Positions 1-9,075 of a DNA stretch of 64,000 bases are shown here, one piece after another (position 1 is the stretch's first letter; each line of letters starts with the position of its first letter). Below the pieces are notes generated by a model. The model was not told the DNA's origin. It worked only from the letters and a program-made list of their open reading frames with translations, and made no database searches. The position numbers were made by a program, and so were the translations under genes. Source of the stretch: an uncultured Paracoccaceae bacterium (lineage in GTDB: Bacteria > Pseudomonadota > Alphaproteobacteria > Rhodobacterales > Rhodobacteraceae); NCBI GenBank assembly GCA_938002605.1, contig CALLAF010000004.1, positions 280,108 through 344,107 of the forward strand, read 5' to 3'.

Positions 1-273
1 TCTGTCCACCTTTCGCTGAAATCCGGCGAAACATGGGTATTTAGCCACGATGGGATCGCGGAATTGTCGATTGCGCCCTCGGTTTACCTGCAAAATGGCC
101 GTTTAAGGCCAATAGGTACGCATCAAGTGGTTTTATCTGGGCGCGCAATGTCCTATGCGACACGCGTCCGTTGGTCACTGGCCAAAGCACAAGACACGCC
201 CACGGCGGTGCGTGACCTTGTCCAAACTGACAAAGCGGACGATGTGGAATATACACCTGGGGACTTTGAATGA
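1..273 (+). CDS. Heparinase II/III family protein, C-terminal end (partial)
   Basis: Only the last 90 codons are inside the window; the reading frame is open from base 1 and stops with TGA at 271-273. The visible tail is rich in beta-strand-like segments and ends in an acidic stretch. Family assignment rests mainly on context: in Rhodobacterales a heparinase II/III-like protein (alginate-lyase/heparinase beta-sandwich C-terminal domain) commonly lies directly upstream of purH. The gene overlaps purH by 4 bases (ATGA), so the two are probably translationally coupled. No catalytic residues can be checked because the N-terminal alpha/alpha-toroid lies outside the window. Substrate unknown. Confidence 0.65.
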   Translation, partial: SVHLSLKSGETWVFSHDGIAELSIAPSVYLQNGRLRPIGTHQVVLSGRAMSYATRVRWSLAKAQDTPTAVRDLVQTDKADDVEYTPGDFE

Positions 274-1859
274 CCGACCTTGCACCACTGCGCCGCGCGC
301 TGCTTTCTGTATCTGACAAAACTGGACTTGTGGATTTGGCGCGTTCCCTCGCAGATCGCGGTGTCGAATTGCTGTCAACAGGCGGATCTGCCGCTGCCCT
401 GCGCGACGCCGGGCTTGAGGTCCGCGATGTCGCAGATGTCACCGGGTTTCCCGAAATGATGGACGGGCGCGTAAAAACGCTGCACCCGGTTGTGCATGGG
501 GGCTTGCTGGCGCGCCGCGATTTGGACGGGCACCGTGACGCGATGGTCGAACATAATATCGGACCGATTGATCTGCTTGTTGTTAATCTCTACCCGTTTG
601 AAGAAACCGTTGCCAAAGGCGGTGACTATGCCGCCTGCATCGAAAACATCGATATCGGTGGTCCTGCGATGATCCGCTCTGCCGCGAAAAACCACGCTTT
701 TGTCACGGTTGTCACCGATGTCGAAGATTACGCCGCTGTCTTGGCCGAACTTGAAGCAAACGACGGCCAAACCACGATGGCGCTGCGCCAAAAATTGGCC
801 CAAACCGCCTATGCCCGCACCGCCGCATATGACACTGCTGTCAGCACATGGATGGCTGGTGCGATTGGTCAGAACGAACCACGCCGCCGGTCTTTTACCG
901 GCACGTTCAAACAGACAATGCGCTATGGTGAAAACAGCCACCAGTCAGCCGCGTTCTACACCGACGGCACCAACCGCCCCGGCGTGGCGACTGCAACGGT
1001 CCACCAAGGCAAGGCGCTGTCGTACAACAACATCAATGACACCGACGCCGCGTTTGAGTTGGTCGCCGAATTTGATCCAGCCGAAAGCCCCGCAGTCGCC
1101 ATCATCAAACACGCCAACCCATGTGGCGTGGCGCGGGGCGCAACATTGCTTGAAGCCTATCAAAACGCGTTCAACTGTGACCGCACATCTGCCTTTGGCG
1201 GGATCGTGGCGTTGAACCAACCGCTTGACGAAGAAACAGCCAAAGCGATCGTTGAAATCTTTACCGAAGTCGTGATCGCGCCGGGTGCATCCGAGGCGGC
1301 AAAAGCTGTGTTCGCGGCCAAGAAAAACCTGCGCCTCTTAACCACAGATGCGCTGCCCGATGTGACCACGCCAATCACAACCTACCGTCAGGTTGCCGGT
1401 GGGATGCTCGTGCAGGACAAAGACACCGGCTATGTCGGTATGGATGATCTAAACGTGGTGACCAAAGTTGCCCCAACAGATGATCAAATGGCCGACCTGC
1501 TGTTTGCATGGAAGGTCGCGAAACACGTCAAATCAAATGCGATTGTCTATGTCAAAGACAAGGCAACGGTCGGCGTGGGGGCCGGACAAATGTCGCGCCT
1601 AGACTCGGCGTTGATTGCCGCGAAGAAATCAGAACGCATGGCCGAAGCAATGGGCCTGCCACAACCGTTGACCATTGGTTCAGCCGTGGCGTCTGACGCG
1701 TTCTTTCCCTTTGCGGATGGTCTGCTCGAAGCGGCCGCTGCCGGCGCGACCTGTGTGATCCAGCCGGGTGGTTCTATGCGTGACGACGAAGTTATCGCCG
1801 CCGCCGATGAGGCCGGTATCGCGATGGTCTTCACCGGCATGCGCCACTTTAAACACTAA
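270..1859 (+). CDS. purH: Bifunctional AICAR formyltransferase / IMP cyclohydrolase PurH
   Basis: A 529-residue protein of normal length for PurH, which catalyses the last two steps of de novo purine synthesis: formylation of AICAR with 10-formyl-THF, then cyclisation of FAICAR to IMP. The N-terminal MGS-like cyclohydrolase domain covers about residues 1-145, starting with the typical [16 protein letters not shown] segment and containing GRVKTLHP. The AICAR transformylase domain fills the rest and carries the IKHANPCG and AFGGIVALN motifs. The start overlaps the upstream gene by ATGA. lspA follows after 10 bases, so the two are likely cotranscribed. Cytoplasmic enzyme; nothing unusual. Confidence 0.97.
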   Translation: MTDLAPLRRALLSVSDKTGLVDLARSLADRGVELLSTGGSAAALRDAGLEVRDVADVTGFPEMMDGRVKTLHPVVHGGLLARRDLDGHRDAMVEHNIGPIDLLVVNLYPFEETVAKGGDYAACIENIDIGGPAMIRSAAKNHAFVTVVTDVEDYAAVLAELEANDGQTTMALRQKLAQTAYARTAAYDTAVSTWMAGAIGQNEPRRRSFTGTFKQTMRYGENSHQSAAFYTDGTNRPGVATATVHQGKALSYNNINDTDAAFELVAEFDPAESPAVAIIKHANPCGVARGATLLEAYQNAFNCDRTSAFGGIVALNQPLDEETAKAIVEIFTEVVIAPGASEAAKAVFAAKKNLRLLTTDALPDVTTPITTYRQVAGGMLVQDKDTGYVGMDDLNVVTKVAPTDDQMADLLFAWKVAKHVKSNAIVYVKDKATVGVGAGQMSRLDSALIAAKKSERMAEAMGLPQPLTIGSAVASDAFFPFADGLLEAAAAGATCVIQPGGSMRDDEVIAAADEAGIAMVFTGMRHFKH

Positions 1860-1869
1860 GGGGCCGCTC

Positions 1870-2358
1870 ATGCGTCTGACGTTCTGGACCGGGCTTATTG
1901 TGGTATTACTGGATCAAGCCAGCAAATACTATGTCGTGCATTGGCTCGGTCTGGGGAACCCGGGCCGGGGTAAAATCGAAGTGTTCCCGCCCTATCTTGA
2001 ATTTCAGATGGCATGGAATCGCGGCGTGAACTTTGGACTGTTTTCCGGGTTTGATATGCGCTGGGTTCTGATCGGGTTGGCGATTGTCATCTCAATTGCC
2101 GTGCTTTGGTGGCTGCGCAAAAACGGCGGATCACGTTGGGTTTACCTTTCAACGGGATTGCTGGTCGGTGGCGCCATCGGGAATGTGATCGACCGTATTT
2201 TTTACGGCGCTGTCGCCGATTTTTTGAATATGTCATGCTGCGGGATCAACAATCCTTATTCCTTTAATATCGCGGATGTTGCGATTTTTGTTGGGGCAAT
2301 TGGGCTTGCGTTTTTTGGCGAAGATGCCAAATCTAACCCCAAGAAGAAGAGCACGTGA
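1870..2358 (+). CDS. lspA: Lipoprotein signal peptidase (signal peptidase II)
   Basis: Inner-membrane aspartic peptidase of 162 residues that removes signal peptides from diacylglyceryl-modified prolipoproteins. The ATG at 1870 is chosen because it has AAGGGG six bases upstream and gives the family-typical N-terminus MRLTFWTGLIVVLLDQASKY, with the conserved DQ(A/L)SK box. The second part has the paired catalytic-Asp region GGAIGNVIDRIFYGAVADF, followed by the FNIADVAI segment. Four hydrophobic helices are visible. The frame is open for 34 codons further upstream inside purH, but that extension is not family-like. A DUF3035 lipoprotein gene follows directly, a plausible substrate of this enzyme. 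Confidence 0.95.
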   Translation: MRLTFWTGLIVVLLDQASKYYVVHWLGLGNPGRGKIEVFPPYLEFQMAWNRGVNFGLFSGFDMRWVLIGLAIVISIAVLWWLRKNGGSRWVYLSTGLLVGGAIGNVIDRIFYGAVADFLNMSCCGINNPYSFNIADVAIFVGAIGLAFFGEDAKSNPKKKST

Positions 2359-2410
2359 CCTTGTCGCGGGCTTGGGGTACAAGACCCCGACATTACCAAT
2401 GGGTGCTTTC

Positions 2411-2920
2411 ATGCGTGCAATGATTTTATCAGTTCTAGCCTTGGTCACGCTCGCGGCTTGCGGCAATACTGACCGGCCTTTGCGTGATATGCGGACAACG
2501 GATGGTGGCCCAGATGAGTTTTCGGTCATTCCCGCGCAGCCGCTCGCATTGCCTGAAACCTTGGCGCTTGTGACACCGACACCCGGCGGTACCAACCTTG
2601 CTGACCCGACACCCAAAGCCGATGCTATTGCTGCATTAGGTGGCAATCGTGCTGCGCAACAGGCTGGCGGTATCCCAGCGAGCGATTCAGGCTTGATCGC
2701 CCAAGTGACGCGCTATGGTGTGGACGCCGACATTCGTACCGAATTGGCCGAGCGCGATGCGAACGCGCGCCGACGCAAGCAAGCGTCAAATATATTCAAC
2801 CCATTGAACCGTGACCGGTACTTCCCGCTTTACGCAGGGCAAGCATTGGATGCGGATGCAGAACTGGCGCGGCTTGCAGCGCTTGGCGTTCTTGTTCCAA
2901 ACGCGCCAGCGGCGGAATAA
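2411..2920 (+). CDS. DUF3035-type lipoprotein
   Basis: Predicted 169-residue lipoprotein starting MRAMILSVLALVTLAACGN, so a hydrophobic signal peptide ends in a LAAC lipobox and Cys17 would be lipidated. The rest is polar and proline/alanine rich, with a conserved-looking PDEFSVIPAQPLALP segment near residues 35-50. This is the hallmark of the DUF3035 family found next to lspA in Rhodobacterales; I recognise it from that motif and the gene order. The start is uncertain: ATGs at 2399 and 2420 are in frame and no strong ribosome-binding site is visible. It probably belongs to the purH-lspA transcript. Molecular function is unknown. Confidence 0.8.
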   Translation: MRAMILSVLALVTLAACGNTDRPLRDMRTTDGGPDEFSVIPAQPLALPETLALVTPTPGGTNLADPTPKADAIAALGGNRAAQQAGGIPASDSGLIAQVTRYGVDADIRTELAERDANARRRKQASNIFNPLNRDRYFPLYAGQALDADAELARLAALGVLVPNAPAAE

Positions 2921-3006
2921 AACAATCCTTCACAACCGCGTATGGCGGCTTGAATATCGCGGCCCCTAGCGTCAGTTTACGCCTGAGCTAACCAAAAAGG
3001 GTGCCG

Positions 3007-4338
3007 ATGAAACATTTGCTTACCGCCATGGCGATATTCACCGCAACAACTGCCGCGCAGGCACAAGAGGTGACGACCTTCGATCTTGATAACGGCATGG
3101 AAGTCGTCGTGATCGAAGACCACCGCGCGCCTGTTGCCGTGCATATGGTGTGGTACAAAATCGGATCAGCCGACGAACCCGAAGGCACATCAGGTATTGC
3201 GCATTTCTTTGAACATTTGATGTTCAAGCAAACGGATGTGCTGGCCTCGGGCGAGTTTTCAGCAACCGTTGCCGCAAACGGCGGCAGCGACAATGCGTTT
3301 ACCAGCTACGATTATACGGCCTATTTCCAGCGCATCGCGGCGGATCGGCTAGAATTGATGATGCAGATGGAAAGCAACCGGATGACAAATCTGGCGCTCA
3401 CCACTGATAATATCGAAACCGAACGCAATGTGATCCTTGAAGAACGCAACCAGCGCACCGAAAATAATCCCAGCGCCTTGGCCCGCGAGCAGTTCAACGC
3501 CGCGCTGTTCCAAAACCACCGTTACGGCGTGCCGATCATCGGCTGGAAACACGAGATGGAGCAGCTTGACCTAGAAGACGCCAATGCGTTTTACGACCGC
3601 TACTATGCGCCCAATAACGCGATTTTAGTTGTCGCGGGCGATGTTAACCCCGATGATGTGCGCACCCTTGCTGAAACCTATTACGGCGTGATCCCAGCAG
3701 AGCCAGACCTGCCAGAACGCCTGCGCCCGCAAGAGCCCCCACAACGCGCCGAACGCCGGATTACCTATACTGACCCACGCGTCAGCCAACCTTATCTCAG
3801 CCGTACGTATCTTGCACCGGAACGCGATCCCGGCGCACAAGAAGAAGCTGCAGCGCTGACCTATCTGGCCGAGCTACTAGGTGGATCGTCGTTTACCTCT
3901 GATCTTGGTACGGCGCTACAATTCGACACACAAACCGCGCTTTATACCAATGCGTCCTATAGCGGAAATTCATTGGATACGGGTGTTTTCCGGGTCGCTG
4001 TTGTCCCCGCCACCGGCGTCACATTGTCCGAGGCCGAAGCTGCGATGGATCAAGTCATCGCTGATTTCATGGAAAACGATATTGACCCGGCGCGGATCGA
4101 AAGTATCCGCACGCAGTTACATGCCGCCGAAGTATACGCCATGGATAATACCCAAGGGTTGGCGCGCCGCTATGGCGCGGCACTTAGTCAAAGTCTGACA
4201 GTTGCCGACGTACAGGCGTGGCCCGATATCCTGCAATCCGTTACCGAAGCAGATATCAAAGCCGCCGCCGCCAAAGTATTCAACCGCGATCAGGCCGTCA
4301 CAGGTTGGGTTGTCGCAAGCCAAGAGGACGCCCGCTAA
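3007..4338 (+). CDS. M16 family zinc peptidase, catalytic member
   Basis: A 443-residue exported M16 (pitrilysin/insulinase-like) peptidase. The signal peptide is MKHLLTAMAIFTATTAAQAQ, so it acts in the periplasm. The inverted zinc motif HxxEH is intact in IAHFFEHLMFK (about residue 62), and the downstream glutamates in NVILEERNQRTENN match the third ligand region. The middle and C-terminal M16 domain follows (about residues 165-420). The ATG at 3007 is preceded by AAAAAGG with six-base spacing; a GTG two codons upstream is less likely. The next gene starts in its stop codon (TAATG) and encodes the partner subunit. Confidence 0.93.
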   Translation: MKHLLTAMAIFTATTAAQAQEVTTFDLDNGMEVVVIEDHRAPVAVHMVWYKIGSADEPEGTSGIAHFFEHLMFKQTDVLASGEFSATVAANGGSDNAFTSYDYTAYFQRIAADRLELMMQMESNRMTNLALTTDNIETERNVILEERNQRTENNPSALAREQFNAALFQNHRYGVPIIGWKHEMEQLDLEDANAFYDRYYAPNNAILVVAGDVNPDDVRTLAETYYGVIPAEPDLPERLRPQEPPQRAERRITYTDPRVSQPYLSRTYLAPERDPGAQEEAAALTYLAELLGGSSFTSDLGTALQFDTQTALYTNASYSGNSLDTGVFRVAVVPATGVTLSEAEAAMDQVIADFMENDIDPARIESIRTQLHAAEVYAMDNTQGLARRYGAALSQSLTVADVQAWPDILQSVTEADIKAAAAKVFNRDQAVTGWVVASQEDAR

Positions 4339-5651
4339 TGCTGCGTAAACTGATTGCAATCACGCTGTGTGTGTTCGCCACCACGGCCCATGCCGAACTT
4401 GACATCAAAGAAGTCACATCCCCCGGCGGGATCAATGCTTGGGTCGTCGAAGAACCCAGCATTCCATTTGTCGCGCTTGAGATCCGGTTTCGTGGCGGCA
4501 CCTCGCTAGACCTGCCCGGCAAACGCGGTGCAACCAATCTAATGATGGGGCTGCTTGAAGAAGGGGCGGCAGATATGACTGCCCAAGAATTCCAAACAGC
4601 GCGCGAAGCCTTGGCCGCAAGTTACGGGTTTTCTGCATCGGATGATTCCGTCGGCCTTTCGGCCCAATTTCTGACCGAAAACCAAGATGCGGCGCTGGAA
4701 CTTTTGCGTCAGGCACTAATCGAACCCACATTTGACCAAGACGCGATCGACCGGGTCCGTGGACAGGTACTTGCAAATATCGCGTCCGAAGAAAAAGATC
4801 CAAATAGCATTGCGAGCACCGCGTTTAACGCCGCTGCATTTGGTGACCACCCTTATGGCACCAATAGCGACGGTACCGTGGATAGCGTCAATGCGCTGAC
4901 CCAATCGGACATAATAGACGCGCATAAAAACGCGCTGACACGCGACAGGATTTATGTTTCTGTTGTGGGCAATGCTACCGCCGCGCAGGTCGGACAAATG
5001 CTTGATACTTTACTGGGTAACTTGCCTGAGCAAGGGCCTGAATCGCCAGATGATATCGCCTTTGGCCTTGCTGGCGGCACGACCGTGATCGATTATGCGA
5101 CCCCGCAAGCCGTCGCATATTTCGGACACGCTGGCATGAAACGCTACGACCCAGATTTCTTTGCAGCTTACATCCTGAACCACGTCTTGGGCGCGGGTGG
5201 CTTTGAATCGCGCCTCATGCATGAGGTGCGTGAAACACGTGGGCTGACTTATGGGATCGGCACCTATTTGGTCCCCAAATTTCACGCGGAAATGATGATC
5301 GGTACTGTTGCGTCATCGAATGCAACCATCGCCGAAGCGATCAGCGTCACCCGCGATGTCTGGGCTGACACCGCTGCAAACGGAATAACAGATGCGGAAC
5401 TGACGGCGGCGAAAACCTATCTAACAGGGGAATATCCGCTGCGCTTTGATGGCAACAGCGATATCGCGAACATCATGGTCGGCATGCAAATGATCGATCT
5501 TTCGCCAGACTATGTCACCAATCGCAACGATTTCATCGAAGCCGTCACATTGGAAGATGTGAACAGGGTCGCGGCAGAGCTGCTAGCCCCCGAGGATCTG
5601 CATTTCGTTGTCGTCGGGCAACCCGAAGGTCTGTTAACCACGTCAAACTGA
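4338..5651 (+). CDS. M16 family peptidase-like partner lacking the zinc motif
   Basis: A 437-residue exported protein with a clear signal peptide (MLRKLIAITLCVFATTAHAE). It has the same two-domain M16 architecture as its neighbour, but at the zinc-site position it reads NLMMGLLEEGA instead of HxxEH, so it should not bind catalytic zinc. The C-terminal half carries the usual R-x-x-x-G-L-x-Y/substrate-groove region (VRETRGLTYGIGTYL). Many bacterial M16 enzymes work as heterodimers of one HxxEH subunit and one inactive subunit that provides the Arg/Tyr pair. The one-base stop/start overlap (TAATG) with the upstream gene fits a co-translated pair. Substrate unknown. Confidence 0.92.
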   Translation: MLRKLIAITLCVFATTAHAELDIKEVTSPGGINAWVVEEPSIPFVALEIRFRGGTSLDLPGKRGATNLMMGLLEEGAADMTAQEFQTAREALAASYGFSASDDSVGLSAQFLTENQDAALELLRQALIEPTFDQDAIDRVRGQVLANIASEEKDPNSIASTAFNAAAFGDHPYGTNSDGTVDSVNALTQSDIIDAHKNALTRDRIYVSVVGNATAAQVGQMLDTLLGNLPEQGPESPDDIAFGLAGGTTVIDYATPQAVAYFGHAGMKRYDPDFFAAYILNHVLGAGGFESRLMHEVRETRGLTYGIGTYLVPKFHAEMMIGTVASSNATIAEAISVTRDVWADTAANGITDAELTAAKTYLTGEYPLRFDGNSDIANIMVGMQMIDLSPDYVTNRNDFIEAVTLEDVNRVAAELLAPEDLHFVVVGQPEGLLTTSN

Positions 5652-5700
5652 TCGTAAATCTGCTCTCGTAGAATCGCGCGGAAATGCTATAGTTTGTAGC

Positions 5701-7512
5701 ATGGCCATTGCAGACCCCCAGATAAAGCCCCGTCCGGTGATCCGGCAGCTTGATGACGCCGCGATCAACCGGATTGCCGCGGGTGAGGTGTTGGAACGCC
5801 CCGCCTCTGCTGTCAAAGAGCTGGTCGAAAACGCTGTTGATGCCGGGGCAACCCGCATCGAGGTGGTCATCGCGGATGGCGGCAAAACACTGATCCGCGT
5901 GACGGATAATGGCTGCGGGATAGCGGCAGATGATTTGCCGCTTGCCCTATCACGTCACGCGACATCAAAAATTGACGGCTCTGATCTGCTAAACATTCAT
6001 TCGTTCGGGTTTCGTGGTGAGGCACTACCGTCGCTTGGCGCAGTTGGGCGTCTCTCAATTACCTCGCGCATTGACGGCGGCGATGCCGCGACCATCAGTG
6101 TTGCAGGCGGCAAAATGGATGATGTGCGCCCCGCCGCTTTATCAGGTGGCACTGTGGTTGAACTGCGCGATATGTTCTTTGCCACCCCTGCGCGGCTGAA
6201 ATTCCTTCGCACCGACCGTGCCGAAGCCCAAGCCGTCAGCGATGTCGTCAAACGACTGGCAATGGCAGAGCCGTTCATCACCTTTATCCTGCGCGATGCG
6301 TCCAAAGGCGACACGCGCACCACATTCCGCGCCGATGCGCAAAGCGGCGATATGTTCGACGCGCTTCACGGCCGGTTACAAACGGTCTTGGGACGCGAAT
6401 TTGCGGAAAATGCCTTGGCGATTGATACCGAACGCGAAGGGTTTCACCTGACCGGTTACGCCGCCTTGCCGACCTATTCGCGCGGCGCCGCAATTGCGCA
6501 ATTCTTGTTTGTGAACGGACGTCCGGTACGTGATAAAATGCTGCTTGGCGCATTGCGGGCGGCTTATATGGATGTGTTGTCGCGCGACAGACATCCGGTT
6601 GCCGCACTTTTTGTTGACTGCGACCCGACGCTTGTCGACGTCAACGTGCACCCGGCCAAATCCGAGGTCCGTTTTCGCGAACCCGGCATTGTGCGCGGAT
6701 TGATCGTATCGGGGCTGCGTCATGCGCTGGCGGATGCAGGGCACAGGGCGTCAACGACTGTGGCCACCGCAACGCTCGGCGCGATGCAACCGCAACCGAC
6801 CGAACCACGTGTCTATCAAATGGATCGCCCCAGTTTTAGCGCACGTTCCATGACATTTCAGGCCCAAGCCCCGGGTTTCCAAGAGGCCCCATCAGCCCGG
6901 ATTGAACCTGTGATTGAAGAAGAACCCGCGCATTTACCGCTTGGGGCGGCGCGTGCGCAGGTACATGAAAACTATATTATCGCGCAGACCGAAAATGGGA
7001 TCGTGATTGTGGATCAACATGCCGCACATGAACGGCTTGTTTACGAAAAACTAAAAACGCAAATGGCTGAAAACGGGGTCGCGGCGCAAGCGCTGCTGAT
7101 CCCCGAAATTGTTGAACTGTCTGACAGCAACGCCGCAATGATCCTATCCATCGCTGATGACCTATCAAAATTGGGTCTCACCATCGAAGCCTTTGGCGGC
7201 GGTGCAATTGCTGTACGCGAAACCCCCGCCATTTTGGGCGAAATCAACGCAAGCGCCATGATCAAAGACATCGTTGACGAATTAACCGACCAAGGCGATA
7301 GCGCCAGCGTCAAAGCCAAGATCGATGCCATTCTCAGCCGCGTCGCCTGCCACGGATCAATCCGATCAGGTCGCCGGATGCAAGGCCCTGAAATGAACGC
7401 GCTGCTGCGTGAAATGGAGGCCACACCATTGGCCGGCCAGTGCAACCACGGACGCCCCACATATGTGGAACTGAAACTATCCGATATTGAACGGCTATTC
7501 GGGCGCACATGA
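5701..7512 (+). CDS. mutL: DNA mismatch repair protein MutL (endonuclease type)
   Basis: A 603-residue MutL. The N-terminal GHKL ATPase shows ELVENAVDAG, DNGCGI and GFRGEAL, followed by the transducer domain. The C-terminal dimerisation domain contains the DQHA(x)2E(x)4E metal motif at about residue 438 (DQHAAHERLVYE), plus ACHGSI near 549 and a CPHGRP-like CNHGRP near 581. Those three motifs define endonuclease-active MutL proteins of bacteria without MutH, so this protein should nick the nascent strand itself. The start follows the M16 pair by 49 bases. The stop overlaps rmuC by ATGA, coupling two DNA-maintenance genes. Confidence 0.97.
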   Translation: MAIADPQIKPRPVIRQLDDAAINRIAAGEVLERPASAVKELVENAVDAGATRIEVVIADGGKTLIRVTDNGCGIAADDLPLALSRHATSKIDGSDLLNIHSFGFRGEALPSLGAVGRLSITSRIDGGDAATISVAGGKMDDVRPAALSGGTVVELRDMFFATPARLKFLRTDRAEAQAVSDVVKRLAMAEPFITFILRDASKGDTRTTFRADAQSGDMFDALHGRLQTVLGREFAENALAIDTEREGFHLTGYAALPTYSRGAAIAQFLFVNGRPVRDKMLLGALRAAYMDVLSRDRHPVAALFVDCDPTLVDVNVHPAKSEVRFREPGIVRGLIVSGLRHALADAGHRASTTVATATLGAMQPQPTEPRVYQMDRPSFSARSMTFQAQAPGFQEAPSARIEPVIEEEPAHLPLGAARAQVHENYIIAQTENGIVIVDQHAAHERLVYEKLKTQMAENGVAAQALLIPEIVELSDSNAAMILSIADDLSKLGLTIEAFGGGAIAVRETPAILGEINASAMIKDIVDELTDQGDSASVKAKIDAILSRVACHGSIRSGRRMQGPEMNALLREMEATPLAGQCNHGRPTYVELKLSDIERLFGRT

Positions 7513-8672
7513 TCCAGATTGGTGAACATGTTTACTCGTTCAGCGACCCAGTGGTCATTGCTGTGCTCGCGGCAATCGCTGCGACGTTTTTAATTCTGAT
7601 CTTGCTGATCACAACCGCGCGGCGGGCCGGGCGCTCGGCCGATGCGGTCACACAAATTGCACAGCAGGTCGGGCAGCTGTCGCAAAATGTCGTGGCGCTT
7701 GGCCAGGGTCAAAGCCAGCTTGCTGGCAACATCCAAACCGTCAGCGATGCCCAAGCCATCGCACAGGTCCATGTGATCCATACCATGGAAACCCGACTGG
7801 CCGAAGTGCAAGAAAAGATGAAAGATACGCTAACCGGATCATCGGAAAAAACCACCAAAAGCCTGACGCAATTGCAAGAACGGCTTGCGACCATCGACAA
7901 GGCGCAGGCGAATATTGAAAAACTGTCCGGCGATGTATTGTCACTGCAAGACATTCTATCAAACAAACAACGGCGCGGCATGTTTGGCGAAATCCAACTG
8001 ACCGACATCGTGTCCAAGGCTTTGCCCTCCGATAGCTATACGTTGCAAGCAACCCTTTCGAACGGGAAGCGCGCCGATTGCCTGATCCATCTGCCCAATC
8101 CGCCGGGACCCATCGTAATCGATGCAAAGTTTCCGTTTGAAGCTTACGAAGCCTATTCCGCCGCCGAAACCAAAGACGACCAAGCCTACGCCCTTCGCGC
8201 GCTCGGGGCGGCGGTGCGGGTACATATCAAAGCAATTGCCGAAAAATACCTGATCGAAGGGGAAACCGCCGACGGCGCGCTGATGTTCCTGCCTTCCGAG
8301 GCCGTCTATGCCGAACTGCACGCGCGGCTTCCCGAAATCGTGCGCGCCGGGTTCGACGCCCGCGTTTGGATCGTCTCGCCAACAACCTGTATGGCCACGC
8401 TCAACACAATGCGCGCAATCCTCAAAGACGCGCGGATGCGTGAACAAGCGGGTGAAATCCGCAAAGCCCTGCGGCTGCTGCACCGCGACGTTGGGATCAT
8501 CGCTGAAAAAGCGGTTAAACTGGATACGCACCTGCGCCAAGCAGGCGAAGACGTGTCCGGCGTGCTGACCGCCGCGACACGCGCAGGAAAACGCGCGGAT
8601 CGGTTGGACAATTTCGATTTTGAGGAATTGTCCGCAGACATGTCCGCCAAGATCGCACCTTTGAACGAGTAA
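7509..8672 (+). CDS. rmuC: DNA recombination protein RmuC homologue
   Basis: A 387-residue RmuC-family protein. One N-terminal transmembrane helix (about residues 15-37) is followed by a long coiled-coil region (about 45-160) and a C-terminal nuclease-like domain with the conserved PGPIVIDAKFPFEAYEAY segment, which fits a restriction-endonuclease-like (PD-D/ExK) fold. RmuC limits DNA rearrangements between short inverted repeats in E. coli; the enzymatic activity is not well established. The start codon overlaps the mutL stop (ATGA), which supports co-expression. The C-terminus is an ordinary RmuC tail. No sign of truncation. Confidence 0.93.
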   Translation: MIQIGEHVYSFSDPVVIAVLAAIAATFLILILLITTARRAGRSADAVTQIAQQVGQLSQNVVALGQGQSQLAGNIQTVSDAQAIAQVHVIHTMETRLAEVQEKMKDTLTGSSEKTTKSLTQLQERLATIDKAQANIEKLSGDVLSLQDILSNKQRRGMFGEIQLTDIVSKALPSDSYTLQATLSNGKRADCLIHLPNPPGPIVIDAKFPFEAYEAYSAAETKDDQAYALRALGAAVRVHIKAIAEKYLIEGETADGALMFLPSEAVYAELHARLPEIVRAGFDARVWIVSPTTCMATLNTMRAILKDARMREQAGEIRKALRLLHRDVGIIAEKAVKLDTHLRQAGEDVSGVLTAATRAGKRADRLDNFDFEELSADMSAKIAPLNE

Positions 8673-8734
8673 TTGCGCCAGATCAAAGCGGCGCATCCCG
8701 ATCTAGACCACACCTAACGCAAGGAGAACGTATC

Positions 8735-9052
8735 ATGCTTGCCATTACATCAGATAAAATCGCCGAGGTGATTATCCTCGCACGTGAACTTGACCGGGCC
8801 GAGAATGAATTTGACGGGTTCGTGGAGCAGTTAACCGGTGAAGAGAAAATCGCCTTGGTCGCAGTGTTTTGGATCGGGCGCGGCAGCTTTGACGCCAGCG
8901 AACTGGCCGAGGCGCAGCAAACAGCGGCGCGCGAGGCGACAACGCCGACCGCCAGCTATCTCAAAGGATCGCCACATCTGGCCGACCATCTTGAATCCGG
9001 GATGGAGGCATTGGGCCTCAACCCAACGGACGCCGAAGAAGATCTGTTATAA
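8735..9052 (+). CDS. DUF3775 domain-containing small protein
   Basis: A 105-residue soluble, acidic protein beginning MLAITSDKIAEVIILARELD, a pattern I associate with the DUF3775 family of alphaproteobacteria. It contains a helical core with EEKIALVAVFWIGRG and a C-terminal region ending TPTASYLKGSPHLADHLESG. The ribosome-binding site AAGGAG lies eight bases before the ATG. There is no signal peptide or membrane segment, so it is probably cytoplasmic. Function unknown. Its stop codon lies two bases from a 22-bp palindromic repeat (9054-9075) shared with the converging gene's 3' end. Confidence 0.85.
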   Translation: MLAITSDKIAEVIILARELDRAENEFDGFVEQLTGEEKIALVAVFWIGRGSFDASELAEAQQTAAREATTPTASYLKGSPHLADHLESGMEALGLNPTDAEEDLL

Positions 9053-9053
9053 T

Positions 9054-9075
9054 GTAGGGTGGGTTTTAACCCACC
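9054..9075 (+). repeat. Palindromic 3'-end repeat, copy 1
   Basis: The sequence begins GTAGGGTGGGTT and closes with AACCCACC, forming an 8-bp stem with a 2-nt loop. It lies between two converging genes and contains the TAA stop codon of the minus-strand saccharopine dehydrogenase gene (9066-9068). A second copy in opposite orientation sits at 15060-15081 and differs at four positions that form two base pairs, so the pairing is conserved. It may act as an mRNA 3' stabiliser, a terminator-like element or a REP-like dispersed repeat. Confidence 0.75.
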
